Assembly: GCF_028610675.1 (NCBI RefSeq)
Contig: NZ_JAQQWS010000001.1
Coordinates: 1,054,001-1,118,000 of the forward strand
Reading direction: 5' to 3'
Length of the DNA stretch: 64,000 nucleotides
Source of the DNA: Alkalihalobacillus pseudalcaliphilus
GTDB lineage: Bacteria; Bacillota; Bacilli; Bacillales; Bacillaceae_D
Shown here: piece after piece, positions 33,853 to 42,074 of the stretch
How the letters are laid out: each line of letters starts with the position of its first letter
How positions within the stretch are numbered: the first letter of the stretch is position 1
Made by a program: the position numbers and the translations under genes
Notes under the pieces: generated by a model
What the model was told of the DNA's origin: nothing
Database searches by the model: none
The model's input: only the letters and a program-made list of their open reading frames with translations

Positions 33853-34599
33853 TTATTTGAGCCAATACTGTAAACCATCTTTACTTCGAGCCATAAATCC
33901 GTATTCAATGAAGTAACGACGCAGTGTTGCAAAGTCATCATATAAATTTTTCAAAATCTCACTCACTTCTTGCTCGGTGTACTTCTTCTCTTTTTCAAAA
34001 TGAATTAATAACTGTTGCAATACAATGATTTTCCGCTTTTCTTTACTTGGAAATACAGATAATCGTCCATCTATCCCTTCTTTAAAATACGTATTTAAAA
34101 TCTTCTCTTTTTCTGCCTCTGTTGTTACGTAACGTTCATCCACCATTTTCGCCCCCTCATGAATATTCACTATATTGTCTTCTTCTTTCGCTTGAAGTCG
34201 TAACATCATCGCTAGAAAAACTTTAGCTTGCTTTTCCTTTTCTCGGAGTTTAAAACGGTGATTTCTAACTGTAGAAACACTAATTCCTAATCGATGTGCG
34301 ACTTCCTTATCTGTTAGATTTTTGGAGAATGCTGTGATTAATTCTTTTTGTTGGTCACTTATACCTGTTTGTTTTTTCTCAAGCTTCAACAACGCATCCA
34401 TGCTTGAACCATGTATCTCTTGGATGTGAGCCTTTACTGCTTTCTTAGCTTCTAACAGCTTTCCATCCTCTTGATAAATGACACCTTCTTCAAATAACGC
34501 TTCGCAAAATAGGCAATGAAATGCTTCAGTCCTAGCCATATACGTATAGCCATCAGCTAATTCCTCTACAGACGCTTCTTCAAATAAAGACTTATTCAT
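33853..34599 (-). CDS. HTH regulator with DUF2087 domain
   Basis: A 248-residue regulator. It has an N-terminal zinc-finger-like block CLFCEALFEEG with HIQEIHG (Cys, Cys, His, His at about 29, 32, 58, 63), a LuxR-type helix-turn-helix (LTDKEVAHRLGISVSTVRNHR, about 95-115), and a C-terminal DUF2087 domain (LSVFPSKEKRKIIVL to QYWLK). It heads an operon with the MazG-like gene and a small membrane protein. A perfect palindrome upstream (34627-34649) is a good autoregulatory site. Confidence 0.82.
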   Translation of the reverse strand: MNKSLFEEASVEELADGYTYMARTEAFHCLFCEALFEEGVIYQEDGKLLEAKKAVKAHIQEIHGSSMDALLKLEKKQTGISDQQKELITAFSKNLTDKEVAHRLGISVSTVRNHRFKLREKEKQAKVFLAMMLRLQAKEEDNIVNIHEGAKMVDERYVTTEAEKEKILNTYFKEGIDGRLSVFPSKEKRKIIVLQQLLIHFEKEKKYTEQEVSEILKNLYDDFATLRRYFIEYGFMARSKDGLQYWLK

Positions 34600-34626
34600 A
34601 CCCTCACCACCCTCAACTCAAAACAT

Positions 34627-34649
34627 AAACAAAATCTCATTTTGTTTAC
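34627..34649 (-). promoter_or_regulatory. Candidate operator of the HTH-DUF2087 operon
   Basis: A perfect 10-3-10 palindrome with arms TAAACAAAAT and ATTTTGTTTA around CTC, 28 bases before the regulator start. Confidence 0.6.
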
Positions 34650-34823
34650 TTATATACAAACAGATTATCATACATTAATTGTGAATTCAAACAAAAGTAA
34701 AATACATCTATCATTATACAAACATTTAATCATTTCGTCCGTGTTGAATTACCCAATTTCAGTTATATGAATTTTCATTTTATTCATGTATGATAAAAGT
34801 GGAATATATAGGGAGGGGAAAAG

Positions 34824-35351
34824 ATGTTCGAAACAACTCGCTGTTTAATTAGACAGCTTGAAAATAAGGATTTACAAGGAGTTTTAAAGCTTTATTCAAG
34901 TGAAGAGGTTCGACGTTATTTAGGCGGGACAATGAAAGAGGAGTCTGTGCAGAAGGCATTTTCAGAACGGTTGAGCAACCAAAATGACTGGGTCGTGTTC
35001 GAAAAGAAATCTAATGATTTTATAGGCATGATCTCGTTGGATACTCACCATAATCAAGTCGACCTCGAGATTTCCTATCAATTTTTACCTAATTGGTGGG
35101 GGCAAGGCTTTGCAAAAGAAACGTTACCTGTCCTCATTCAGTTTGCTTTCTCAGACAAAAAGATAACGAGATTAGTTGCTGAAACACAAACCGCTAATCT
35201 AGCCTCTTGTCGATTATTAGAAAGCTTAGGCATGAAAGAGTTGTGTAAGTTACAACGATTTGGTTCCTTTCAGACGATGTATTCCATTCTACCGCTATTT
35301 CGTGCATGCAATTCTGACTTAACGACTCATAAGGAGGGTGATTCAAATTAA
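34824..35351 (+). CDS. GNAT family N-acetyltransferase, RimJ/RimL-like
   Basis: A 175-residue acetyltransferase of the acetyltransf_3 type: ETTRCLIRQLENKDL at the start, ISYQFLPNWWGQGFAKE as acetyl-CoA loop, and VAETQTANLASCRLLESLG as motif B. GGAGGGG precedes ATG 34824. Its last codons carry the ribosome site of the next lipoprotein gene, and the stop TAA overlaps that gene's probable ATT start, so the two look translationally coupled. Confidence 0.86.
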   Translation: MFETTRCLIRQLENKDLQGVLKLYSSEEVRRYLGGTMKEESVQKAFSERLSNQNDWVVFEKKSNDFIGMISLDTHHNQVDLEISYQFLPNWWGQGFAKETLPVLIQFAFSDKKITRLVAETQTANLASCRLLESLGMKELCKLQRFGSFQTMYSILPLFRACNSDLTTHKEGDSN

Positions 35352-35949
35352 ATACCGGTTACTCTTTGTTCTATTTTTATGGCTATTTCTTATTTCATGT
35401 TCAGGCCCCACGACAAATACAATCCAAACGATTGAATTCACAGAGCGGGAACGATTTATGGCGAATATGTTAAGTGATTCTAGCCATGCTTACGAATTTT
35501 CAGTCGACGATCGCTTTAACAAGGTTTATGTACATCTTGATCGTTATGAGTTCGGTAACTTGATCGAGGACCAATCTGATGTATCAGAGCTTGAACTCGT
35601 CATCGATCATGAAGAGCCTGGTGAAATTTGGTTACATATGAGTACAAAGCCTCCTAATGAAGAGCTTATGTTTATACTTGGTACACAAAATGGTAAAGGT
35701 GCAGCAACTTGGGTTTATTTAGAAGAGACTAACTTTGACTCAGAAACAACAAGCTCAAGCTTTAAAACGCACTATGGTCCTTTAACTATTTCAGAGCAGA
35801 AACAAGTCTTAGGTTATTACATATTCACATCTGGAACCCATATCGAACATCTCCATGCAGATTTTGATGTTACCGATCCAGATGACTTGGAACTATTATC
35901 AAAATATGACTTTGTTTACCTCATTAGTGCTCGTTTTGAAGAGTATTAA
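35347..35949 (+). CDS. Lipoprotein, probable ATT start codon
   Basis: A 200-residue protein with a clear lipoprotein signal: KYRLLFVLFLWLFLISC (lipidated Cys18 from this start). The AAGGAGG at 35331-35337 sits 9 bases before ATT 35347, and this start gives the expected short KYR-type signal. The only in-frame standard start, GTG 35338, touches the Shine-Dalgarno sequence and is improbable. The start overlaps the GNAT stop (ATTAA). The mature part is acidic, with no recognised family. Confidence 0.68.
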   Translation: MKYRLLFVLFLWLFLISCSGPTTNTIQTIEFTERERFMANMLSDSSHAYEFSVDDRFNKVYVHLDRYEFGNLIEDQSDVSELELVIDHEEPGEIWLHMSTKPPNEELMFILGTQNGKGAATWVYLEETNFDSETTSSSFKTHYGPLTISEQKQVLGYYIFTSGTHIEHLHADFDVTDPDDLELLSKYDFVYLISARFEEY

Positions 35950-36124
35950 CAAAAGGGAGATTCTGTAGACATGATAGTTCATTAACTATGGAATTTCCCT
36001 TTAAGTTATGCTCTTGACATATATCCACTCCATTCAAAAAGTCATAATTCACTCAACATACTCTGCTTGTTGTTATTTTCCATCTAAAAATAAGCTCCAT
36101 CATTTCACATATCCCTCCATACGC

Positions 36125-36655
36125 TTACCCTTCCCATTCTTGTTCCAGTACACTATATAAATAAGAATCTCTCCATCCGTCATGTAGCTTCATATGTTCA
36201 CGTATTCTGCCTTCACGAAGCATGCCACTTTTTTCAAGAACACGTGTGGAGCCAATATTTCGAGGGTCACATGTCGCAAAAATCCGATGAAGGTGATGAT
36301 GTAAAAAGCCATATTGGATTAATAACTTCGCTACCGTTGTAGCTATTCCCCTTTCCCAGTAATCAGGATGGATAATATAACTAATCTCTCCTGTCAGGTT
36401 ATTAAGATCCCTCCTATTAAACTCTGCTGCTCCGATCATTTCTTGCTCATACATGACAGCAAAAACATACCGGGTCTGTGGTCTTTGATTCGAATCATTT
36501 AACGCTTGCTGAACAAATGTCTGTGACTCATTTTGAGAATTCGGTCCCCAGGGCTGATAACGACATACGATTTCTTTTTGTGCATAACTATGTACACCCT
36601 GCCAATCTTGCCAAACCAATTCTCTCAAAGTAATTGTTCCGTTCTTTAGAATCAC
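36125..36655 (-). CDS. GNAT family N-acetyltransferase, RimJ/RimL-like
   Basis: A 176-residue acetyltransferase. It has GTITLRELVWQDWQ at the start, EISYIIHPDYWERGIATTVA as acetyl-CoA loop, ATCDPRNIGSTRVLEKSGM as motif B, and REHMKLHDGWRDSYLYSVL at the end, close to the RimJ-like protein acetylase pattern. The start is a GTG behind GGTGTTGATCTT. It is monocistronic. Confidence 0.88.
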   Translation of the reverse strand: MILKNGTITLRELVWQDWQGVHSYAQKEIVCRYQPWGPNSQNESQTFVQQALNDSNQRPQTRYVFAVMYEQEMIGAAEFNRRDLNNLTGEISYIIHPDYWERGIATTVAKLLIQYGFLHHHLHRIFATCDPRNIGSTRVLEKSGMLREGRIREHMKLHDGWRDSYLYSVLEQEWEG

Positions 36656-36770
36656 AAGATCAACACCTTCCTTTTACTAGTTTACAAAAGTCCATCAAGT
36701 TGACTCATAACTTTAAAAGGATGGATAGATAAACTTCTGAGCATCAAACCATTGAATAAGGGATTCTTCT

Positions 36771-36842
36771 ATGTTCACACTTTATTTATCAAACGTTTGA
36801 TTTCTATGTTTTCACATTATTTATCCAACGTTTGATTTCTAT
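36771..36842. repeat. Two-copy 35-bp direct repeat at the cupin gene end
   Basis: TTTGATTTCTAT and TTCACA..TTATTTATC recur with a 35-bp period across the cupin stop codon. A duplicate of the last codons lies just outside the gene, a small tandem duplication. Confidence 0.7.
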
Positions 36843-37265
36843 TTCGCTTACGTTTTTTGTCAAAAGGTCCAATTGTTCGGAGCCGTACCAATCGATTTCA
36901 TCACTTTTTTGTCCTAACTTAATGGTATGGATTTTTGAATGTTCCGACATGTAAATATTATGATGTACACCTTGTGGTACCAAAATATGCTCGCCTTCTT
37001 TTACGATTTTCATATCCAAATTGCCACCTTGTAAAGAAGCATAGACAACCCACCCTTGATCGACAACATATACTTCTAATGCATTTTTATGATAATGACT
37101 ATTTTGCCAAGCCCCATCTTTACTAGCAATCGTTAAACAATACGAACTGCCTTCTGAATGGAGTAAGCGAAATCTTTTTTCTCCATTATTCATTTGCTCA
37201 AAATCAATGGAAACACCTTCTAAAGCAGCTTGTTCTATACTGATTTGCTTATTAATACTTGACAT
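36804..37265 (-). CDS. Cupin-domain protein
   Basis: A 153-residue single-cupin protein. The two cupin motifs are recognisable: HYHKNALEVYVVDQG (His, His, Glu ligands) and GEHILVPQGVHHNIYMSEHS. A metal-binding beta-barrel with a small-molecule sensor, isomerase or dioxygenase role is possible. ATG 37265 (MSSINKQ) follows GGAGGGG; the longer TTG frame includes that site. No neighbours help. Confidence 0.8.
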   Translation of the reverse strand: MSSINKQISIEQAALEGVSIDFEQMNNGEKRFRLLHSEGSSYCLTIASKDGAWQNSHYHKNALEVYVVDQGWVVYASLQGGNLDMKIVKEGEHILVPQGVHHNIYMSEHSKIHTIKLGQKSDEIDWYGSEQLDLLTKNVSEIEIKRWINNVKT

Positions 37266-37469
37266 ATTCCCCTCCAATCCTAACGAACTTTAGAAATTTA
37301 GCTTTCTCACCTAAATGCAAGCAGCCTTACATTTGCATTTTTCTAAAAGTAAAAATGATTCTTCTATCCTTCCACTAAGCACCTTTACCCGTCAAGAGAA
37401 GTTACCATTTTATTTATATATTCATATCGGCTTTCTCTACTAAAACACCTGAATATACGTATTTTAACA

Positions 37470-37506
37470 CAAAAAAGGAATAAAAAGGTCATTCCCTTTA
37501 TTCCTG
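37470..37506 (-). terminator. Terminator-like hairpin
   Basis: AGGAATAAA pairs with TTTATTCCT and is followed on the minus strand by TTTTTT. It may be a second terminator behind sdpI. Confidence 0.6.
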
Positions 37507-37571
37507 TGTTTACATAATCATCGGATGAATTTCTTACAGATTGCCAAAGAAATTTCCTGATTACTCTTCGC

Positions 37572-37610
37572 TGGAGTAAAAATAGAAATGCAGCGATTCA
37601 CTGCATTTCA
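37572..37610 (-). terminator. Probable terminator of the sdpRI operon
   Basis: GAAATGCAG pairs perfectly with CTGCATTTC and is followed on the minus strand by TATTTTTACT. Confidence 0.6.
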
Positions 37611-37686
37611 TTATCTACTAATCAAACCAAATCCAGAAAATTAAATCACTTTTTTGAATAAAGAAAGTGGTTTAACCCTAGTAAAA

Positions 37687-38298
37687 TCAAACTATTCGTT
37701 TATAAATCACATAGGAGTATGTTACAGCAATTAGTAGTACAGTTAAAATGACCGTTAAAATGATAGCGATTATCAGCTCTGGTAATACAAAAGTCATTGA
37801 AATAATGATTATCCCTGATAAAACGAGAAGATGCCCTCCTAATCGATTGGATTTCCGCCAAACCCTCTCGTCCTTTAGCGTCCAAGGCGTTCTTACTCCG
37901 TACAGTCCATTTGGCTTGAGTTTTGGCATCGGGTTTCCTAATAATATACATACAAGACCGACGATCAAGCCATTTAATACATTCACCTCAAAATTAAGTC
38001 CTGTTGAGACAGCAATAACAAAAAGTTGCATAGTTAATAATGTAAATAATCCAATAGTATGACCATAATCTAGCAACTTCCTGTTCTGTTTCCCTTTTTT
38101 ACTCTGGTAGACAAGCCTAGTTACTAGCATCACAAACATGAAAGCAGGAATCAGAAATAAACCATATATCTTGTCAAGCAGTAGGACCTCTCCTTGAATC
38201 CAATTGACAGGAATATTTCCGGGTAAGGATGGATAAACCAATAATCCAATAATTAAAGCAACAAACGGTAAAATCACTTGTAGAACCTTAGCATTCAT
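37687..38298 (-). CDS. sdpI: SdpI-type immunity membrane protein
   Basis: A 203-residue membrane protein with about six spans. It has the DUF1648-like start YPSLPGNIPVNW and the SdpI signature GNPMPKLKPNGLYGVRTPW with DERVWRKSNR (about 129-160). In B. subtilis SdpI protects against the SdpC cannibalism toxin and sequesters the repressor SdpR. Here it follows an sdpR-like gene by 16 bases, but no sdpABC toxin genes are in view. Confidence 0.85.
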   Translation of the reverse strand: MNAKVLQVILPFVALIIGLLVYPSLPGNIPVNWIQGEVLLLDKIYGLFLIPAFMFVMLVTRLVYQSKKGKQNRKLLDYGHTIGLFTLLTMQLFVIAVSTGLNFEVNVLNGLIVGLVCILLGNPMPKLKPNGLYGVRTPWTLKDERVWRKSNRLGGHLLVLSGIIIISMTFVLPELIIAIILTVILTVLLIAVTYSYVIYKRIV

Positions 38299-38314
38299 TC
38301 TTATTCATCTCCTT

Positions 38315-38566
38315 TTATTTAAAGTTCATGAACCAGTGGATGAGATCTTCAAATACACTTGTGTTTAACGAATAGTAAATATGCTGTCCTTCACGATTCG
38401 CTTCAACTAACCCTGCGTTTTTTAGAAGGCTCAAATGGTGAGAAATACTTGGTTTACTTATCTTGAAGTTATCGGAAATTTCACCCGCTGTTAAATCTGA
38501 TTCTTTTAACAACTGCAAAATTTCTCTTCTAGTAGGATCTGACAATACTTTAAAGACATCATTCAC
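38315..38566 (-). CDS. sdpR: SdpR-type ArsR autorepressor
   Basis: An 83-residue winged-helix repressor. VFKVLSDPTRREILQLL and SKPSISHHLSLLKNAGLV are the ArsR core, closest in pattern to SdpR, without the metal-binding cysteines of ArsR/CadC. It should repress its own operon until SdpI captures it at the membrane. The start is a GTG behind GAGGTG. A perfect palindrome lies at 38590-38609 upstream. Confidence 0.85.
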   Translation of the reverse strand: MNDVFKVLSDPTRREILQLLKESDLTAGEISDNFKISKPSISHHLSLLKNAGLVEANREGQHIYYSLNTSVFEDLIHWFMNFK

Positions 38567-38589
38567 ACGTATCGCACCTCTATTTAGAC

Positions 38590-38609
38590 ATTTAGATAAT
38601 CATCTAAAT
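38590..38609 (-). promoter_or_regulatory. Candidate SdpR operator
   Basis: A perfect 8-4-8 palindrome with arms ATTTAGAT and ATCTAAAT around AATC, 24 bases before the sdpR start. Confidence 0.65.
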
Positions 38610-38691
38610 ATAAATATACAGGATTGTTCCAATATTATCAAGTCCTTATTTTCTGAATTCATACTCTTTTTTGCGAATAAAAAAAGATAGT

Positions 38692-38958
38692 TTAACCTCG
38701 CTCAACCATACACGGTACTACGGCTTGTGCACATAAAAAAACACCCTTCAAATTGACGTCGATATCTTTTTGCCAATCTTCCTCCTCTAACTTATATAAC
38801 ATCGCATCGGCAGTAATTCCCGAATTATTAATGAGCCCTTCTAAACTTTCCAAAATGCTCCAATGTTTGCTTGACCTAAATGTTGAACACTTTCTTTATC
38901 GGCTACATTCCCTCGAATCGCTAAGGCTCATTAAATCCTTCTCTATCTCAAAGTTCGT
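38692..38958 (-). pseudogene. Remnant of a short-chain dehydrogenase (FabG/PhaB-like)
   Basis: On the minus strand LINNSGITADAMLYKLEEEDW and DVNLKGVFLCAQAVVPCMVERG are readable. These are the NNAG and NVxG blocks of the FabG/acetoacetyl-CoA reductase group. Upstream the frame is broken, and the catalytic Ser-Tyr-Lys part is absent because the frame stops at 38692. Only about a third of the gene remains. Confidence 0.8.
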
Positions 38959-38992
38959 ACCGATATTATGTCGATTTTCCTAAGACAACATA

Positions 38993-39018
38993 GAAAAAAC
39001 ACCCCCAAAAGGGAGTGC
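38993..39018 (-). terminator. Terminator of the rtcB operon
   Basis: CACTCCC pairs with GGGGGTG around TTTT and is followed on the minus strand by TTTTTT. Confidence 0.75.
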
Positions 39019-39043
39019 CACGATTTTACAGATACAGGATAAG

Positions 39044-40267
39044 TTAATCTTTATATGGATCGATCTCACCATCTCCGGCCATACAAACACCAATTGGCTT
39101 TAAGCGATGAATAACATCTAATGTATCTTGATGTGCCTGAATGACTTGCTCTAATTTTTTATAAACAAATGGACTTTCATCAGTACCTGCTCCACGTAAT
39201 TCAACACCGAATTCTCGGACAGCTCGATCCATGCGCTCAGGTGATATCTCTCCCCCCATTCGTTTCTTCTTTTTCCAATCCATTTTCCCCGCCGCTTTGG
39301 TGCGACTCATCACTCGCCCTGCCCCATGAACCGTACTATAATAAGCTTCTTGGTTTTCTAGTGAATCCTTGCCTTGTACAATAACTGAATAATCACCCAT
39401 ACTTCCACCAATAAATCCGAGTTGACCAGGTGCTGATGGCGTTGCTCCTTTTCTAACAACGATATATTCTTTGCCTTGATGTATTTCTTTCCAAGCAAAA
39501 TTATGATGATTGTGGACACTAAATGTAGCCTCGGCCCCTAACATATGAAGCACCTTATCTATTACATAATCCCGCCCTGCATAAGCATATTGGCCCGCTA
39601 AACCCATCGCTCGAAAGTATAAATCTCCCAACTCTGAATCGAGATCAAACAAAGTTGGGGCTGCTTCCATTTTTTCCCCTCTTATTGCGGCTGAAAAAGG
39701 TTGCTCTTTTGCCAAATTCAAAAAGCCACTCGCAACTTTGTGGCCAAAGCCACGACTACCGAAATGATTAGCAATCCAAATATCTCCTGTTGCCTCTTCT
39801 ACAAATAAATCAACGAAATGATTCCCGCTTCCGACTGTCCCTAATTGGCCCCTCGCTAGCTTTTTTAAAGAGTCGTGTAAGTGTGGCTCAATCTGGTCAA
39901 AAACACGCCAATCATCATGGTCAAACAAAGCATGGTCGACTCTTTTTTGATTTTTTCTACCTACACCAAAGGATATTTGTTTGGCTACTTGGTCCATAAT
40001 TGTCCCTATATCCTTTTTTACTTGATCATACTTTATATTTGTCCGAACGGCTTTATTGCCACAAGCAATATCATAGCCAACACCGGATGGTGAAATTTGA
40101 TTATTATAAACCACTACACCACCAACCGGCTGGCTATAGCCATAATGATGATCAGCCATAAGCAGAACCTGTTCTACTTGACCGTACTTCCCACAGTTTA
40201 CAGCTTGTTCTACTGCATTCTCCATCGGCGTCCCCCAAACACGAACACCGTTAATTTCTTGATACAT
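39044..40267 (-). CDS. rtcB: RNA ligase RtcB
   Basis: A 407-residue RtcB ligase, which joins RNA 3'-phosphate or 2',3'-cyclic phosphate ends to 5'-OH ends using GTP and manganese. Diagnostic blocks are complete: GVGYDIACGNKA (metal Asp and Cys), GTVGSGNHF, the metal His in HFGSRG, HNHHN, and the guanylylated His in STVHGAGRVMSR. The length matches the E. coli enzyme. It is the last gene of a three-gene operon with a hypothetical protein and a phosphotransferase. No RtcA or RtcR is present. Confidence 0.93.
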   Translation of the reverse strand: MYQEINGVRVWGTPMENAVEQAVNCGKYGQVEQVLLMADHHYGYSQPVGGVVVYNNQISPSGVGYDIACGNKAVRTNIKYDQVKKDIGTIMDQVAKQISFGVGRKNQKRVDHALFDHDDWRVFDQIEPHLHDSLKKLARGQLGTVGSGNHFVDLFVEEATGDIWIANHFGSRGFGHKVASGFLNLAKEQPFSAAIRGEKMEAAPTLFDLDSELGDLYFRAMGLAGQYAYAGRDYVIDKVLHMLGAEATFSVHNHHNFAWKEIHQGKEYIVVRKGATPSAPGQLGFIGGSMGDYSVIVQGKDSLENQEAYYSTVHGAGRVMSRTKAAGKMDWKKKKRMGGEISPERMDRAVREFGVELRGAGTDESPFVYKKLEQVIQAHQDTLDVIHRLKPIGVCMAGDGEIDPYKD

Positions 40268-40287
40268 TAACTCCCCTCCTTCTTCCC

Positions 40288-40710
40288 CTATTCATCTCGT
40301 TGAAAAGGGAATGCTCGAAACTCCGTATTGTTCTTCTCTAAAAAAAGCTTTAATTTGTTCACTAACCGCTCCAAATCAAGAAATTCTGTTTGTATACTAA
40401 ACGCGGCATTCACTTGTTCAGGTCCTTCTAATTGATTTTGCAATTCAAGCTCCACTATTATACGGCCTGCTTGATTTTGTCGTAAAAAAACCATTTTTAC
40501 TACCTGGTCATCAGAGCCCCAGATCGATTTTTCTTTTCCATTTATCTCAATAAAATTAGTCAGCCCTTCTATTAGTTCTTTTATCGATTGATCATCACTG
40601 TAAAAATGAACTTCGACTTGAATCAATTGGTTTTTAAAATTACCTTTTAATTCATAGAGAAAATCATCTTCCCATATTTTTTTGATAGATAGTCCAAAGT
40701 CTTGACTCAT
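40288..40710 (-). CDS. Hypothetical protein in the rtcB operon, WapI-immunity-like
   Basis: A 140-residue soluble protein, probably beta-rich. The layout (a short N-terminal strand pair, a NFKNQLIQVEVHFYSDD block, a FLxLERLVNKLKLFL helix near the end) resembles the WapI-family immunity fold, but I am not sure. It overlaps the kinase gene by one base (TAATG) and lies 20 bases before rtcB, so cotranslation with both is likely. Confidence 0.65.
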   Translation of the reverse strand: MSQDFGLSIKKIWEDDFLYELKGNFKNQLIQVEVHFYSDDQSIKELIEGLTNFIEINGKEKSIWGSDDQVVKMVFLRQNQAGRIIVELELQNQLEGPEQVNAAFSIQTEFLDLERLVNKLKLFLEKNNTEFRAFPFQRDE

Positions 40711-41627
40711 TATTGCATCCCCGCCTCAATTCGCTCCTTTTGCTGTAAGATCCAATCAAGCATTTCCTTATTTTTCTGATACAAGGCTTGTTCTTGATGA
40801 AAAAAACCTATAAAGATAAGTTGGATAGCGATGAGTACATAAAAAAACATCGATTTTTCTTCTTTTGACAACCTATTATGATCGGAATAACTATCGCATA
40901 AAAGTGAAACAAATTCAAACCACCGCTCACGCTTCTCTTGATTTTCAAACACTTCGTTTAAAATACTGGTTGAACAATAAGCAAGGTCAAAAATTCGAAC
41001 ATTAACCTGCACTAAATCAAAGTCTATAACTTCTGCTAACTGTCCACCTTGATAGATAAGATTAAATATATGCATATCTCGATGAATAAGCTGCTTAGGT
41101 AACTGATTAAGGGTTGCTTCTACAGAGGTATCTATGACGCTTCTAATAGGTTCAAATTCCTGCATGAACCCTCTTTCATTAAGTGTAGGATAAACAAATT
41201 GATTTAATGTTACGACCAAATCAGATTGTGGGAATGCTTCATCTAATTCAGAAGTCGCCATCGCTTGATGAAGATTGGCAATCGTTTCACCTATAACGGT
41301 AGGGACAATTGCATTATGTAAACACTCATCCGCCGTAAACGTGTCCCCCTCAATATAGCGATATAAACAATAAGTGTCGTTTTCAAATTCTTGATAGGAA
41401 CGATTTTCTACAGTTAGTAGCACTTCCTGTACTTTAAAGCCTATTTGGTTAATCCTTTGAAGTAGCTTTTCTTCATTTTCGGCGATGAGGATGTCGTTCT
41501 TTTTCTTAAGTACATAGTGTTGTTTATTCGTTGCTGTAATGAGTATGGCACGTTCTGATAACGGGCGTGCCGTTTTTAATTCTAAGTCCCAATATTGGAT
41601 GAGTGTAATGGCCTTTTTTACCTCCAT
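40710..41627 (-). CDS. Phosphotransferase of the APH/choline kinase fold
   Basis: A 305-residue aminoglycoside-phosphotransferase-fold kinase. The catalytic loop is LIHRDMHIFNLIY (Asp, Asn) and the metal motif is VIDFDLVQVN; the N-lobe Lys lies near NKQHYVLKKKN. Relatives include homoserine, spore coat (CotS-like) and fructosamine kinases, so the substrate is open. It leads the operon with rtcB. AGGAGG precedes ATG 41627. Confidence 0.83.
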   Translation of the reverse strand: MEVKKAITLIQYWDLELKTARPLSERAILITATNKQHYVLKKKNDILIAENEEKLLQRINQIGFKVQEVLLTVENRSYQEFENDTYCLYRYIEGDTFTADECLHNAIVPTVIGETIANLHQAMATSELDEAFPQSDLVVTLNQFVYPTLNERGFMQEFEPIRSVIDTSVEATLNQLPKQLIHRDMHIFNLIYQGGQLAEVIDFDLVQVNVRIFDLAYCSTSILNEVFENQEKRERWFEFVSLLCDSYSDHNRLSKEEKSMFFYVLIAIQLIFIGFFHQEQALYQKNKEMLDWILQQKERIEAGMQ

Positions 41628-41713
41628 GACTTCCTCCTACTTTTCATAGCACTGAAATTTTTGCTAATACTATGAATTTGTTTTATGATACCATTTTAGT
41701 GTGAGTTTTGGTA

Positions 41714-41780
41714 CTTTTGTATGAAAGTGGACTTAGAAATGGTAATTTGTACCTTGAAGTTAGCTGGTCATCCAGGTAAG
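41714..41780 (-). repeat. R1 fragment D (tail)
   Basis: On the minus strand it reads GGATGACCAGCTAACTTCAA, then a stretch ending CACTTTCATACAAAA, as in the tails of copies A-C. The hairpin part is gone. Confidence 0.65.
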
Positions 41781-41885
41781 GGCAAATCTACTTAAATATT
41801 TGCAAACCTACCAATAAAAGTGTCAAATAACACCTGCAAATTTGTTGAAACTGATGAGGCATACTTTGTCCCTTTTGTTTATTGA

Positions 41886-42052
41886 CCACTCACCATAGTG
41901 GATGGTGGTTACCTGTTGTTTTTCAACTGTTTTATTTACCACTACTCACTACCAAGAGTGCCACCTGTTGTTTATAATCCCTTTTATTCACCACTAATCA
42001 CTTCGAATAGCACACTCCTGTTGTCTATAACCTATTTTGTAGCAACTCTCGT
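41886..42052. repeat. Degenerate tandem repeat, about 52-bp period, three copies
   Basis: CCACTCAC, ACTACTCAC and ACTAATCAC each lead, about 30 bases later, to CCTGTTGT. Copies two and three are 52 bp and the first is 56 bp. No ORF is supported. The repeat fills the gap between the kinase and the STAS genes. Confidence 0.65.
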
Positions 42053-42074
42053 TCCCGTCACTATATATCTCAAC

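Larger units (their letters stand above)
37266..37686. other. Intergenic region with two terminator-like hairpins
   Basis: About 420 bp between the cupin gene and the sdpI stop. It holds hairpins at 37470-37506 and 37572-37610. Nothing else is recognised, and no ORF has a credible ribosome site. Confidence 0.5.

Noticed and set aside
21171..38958. Prophage or genomic island with integrase
   Set aside because: Despite pseudogenes and accessory genes, no integrase, transposase, tRNA or att-like repeat is visible.
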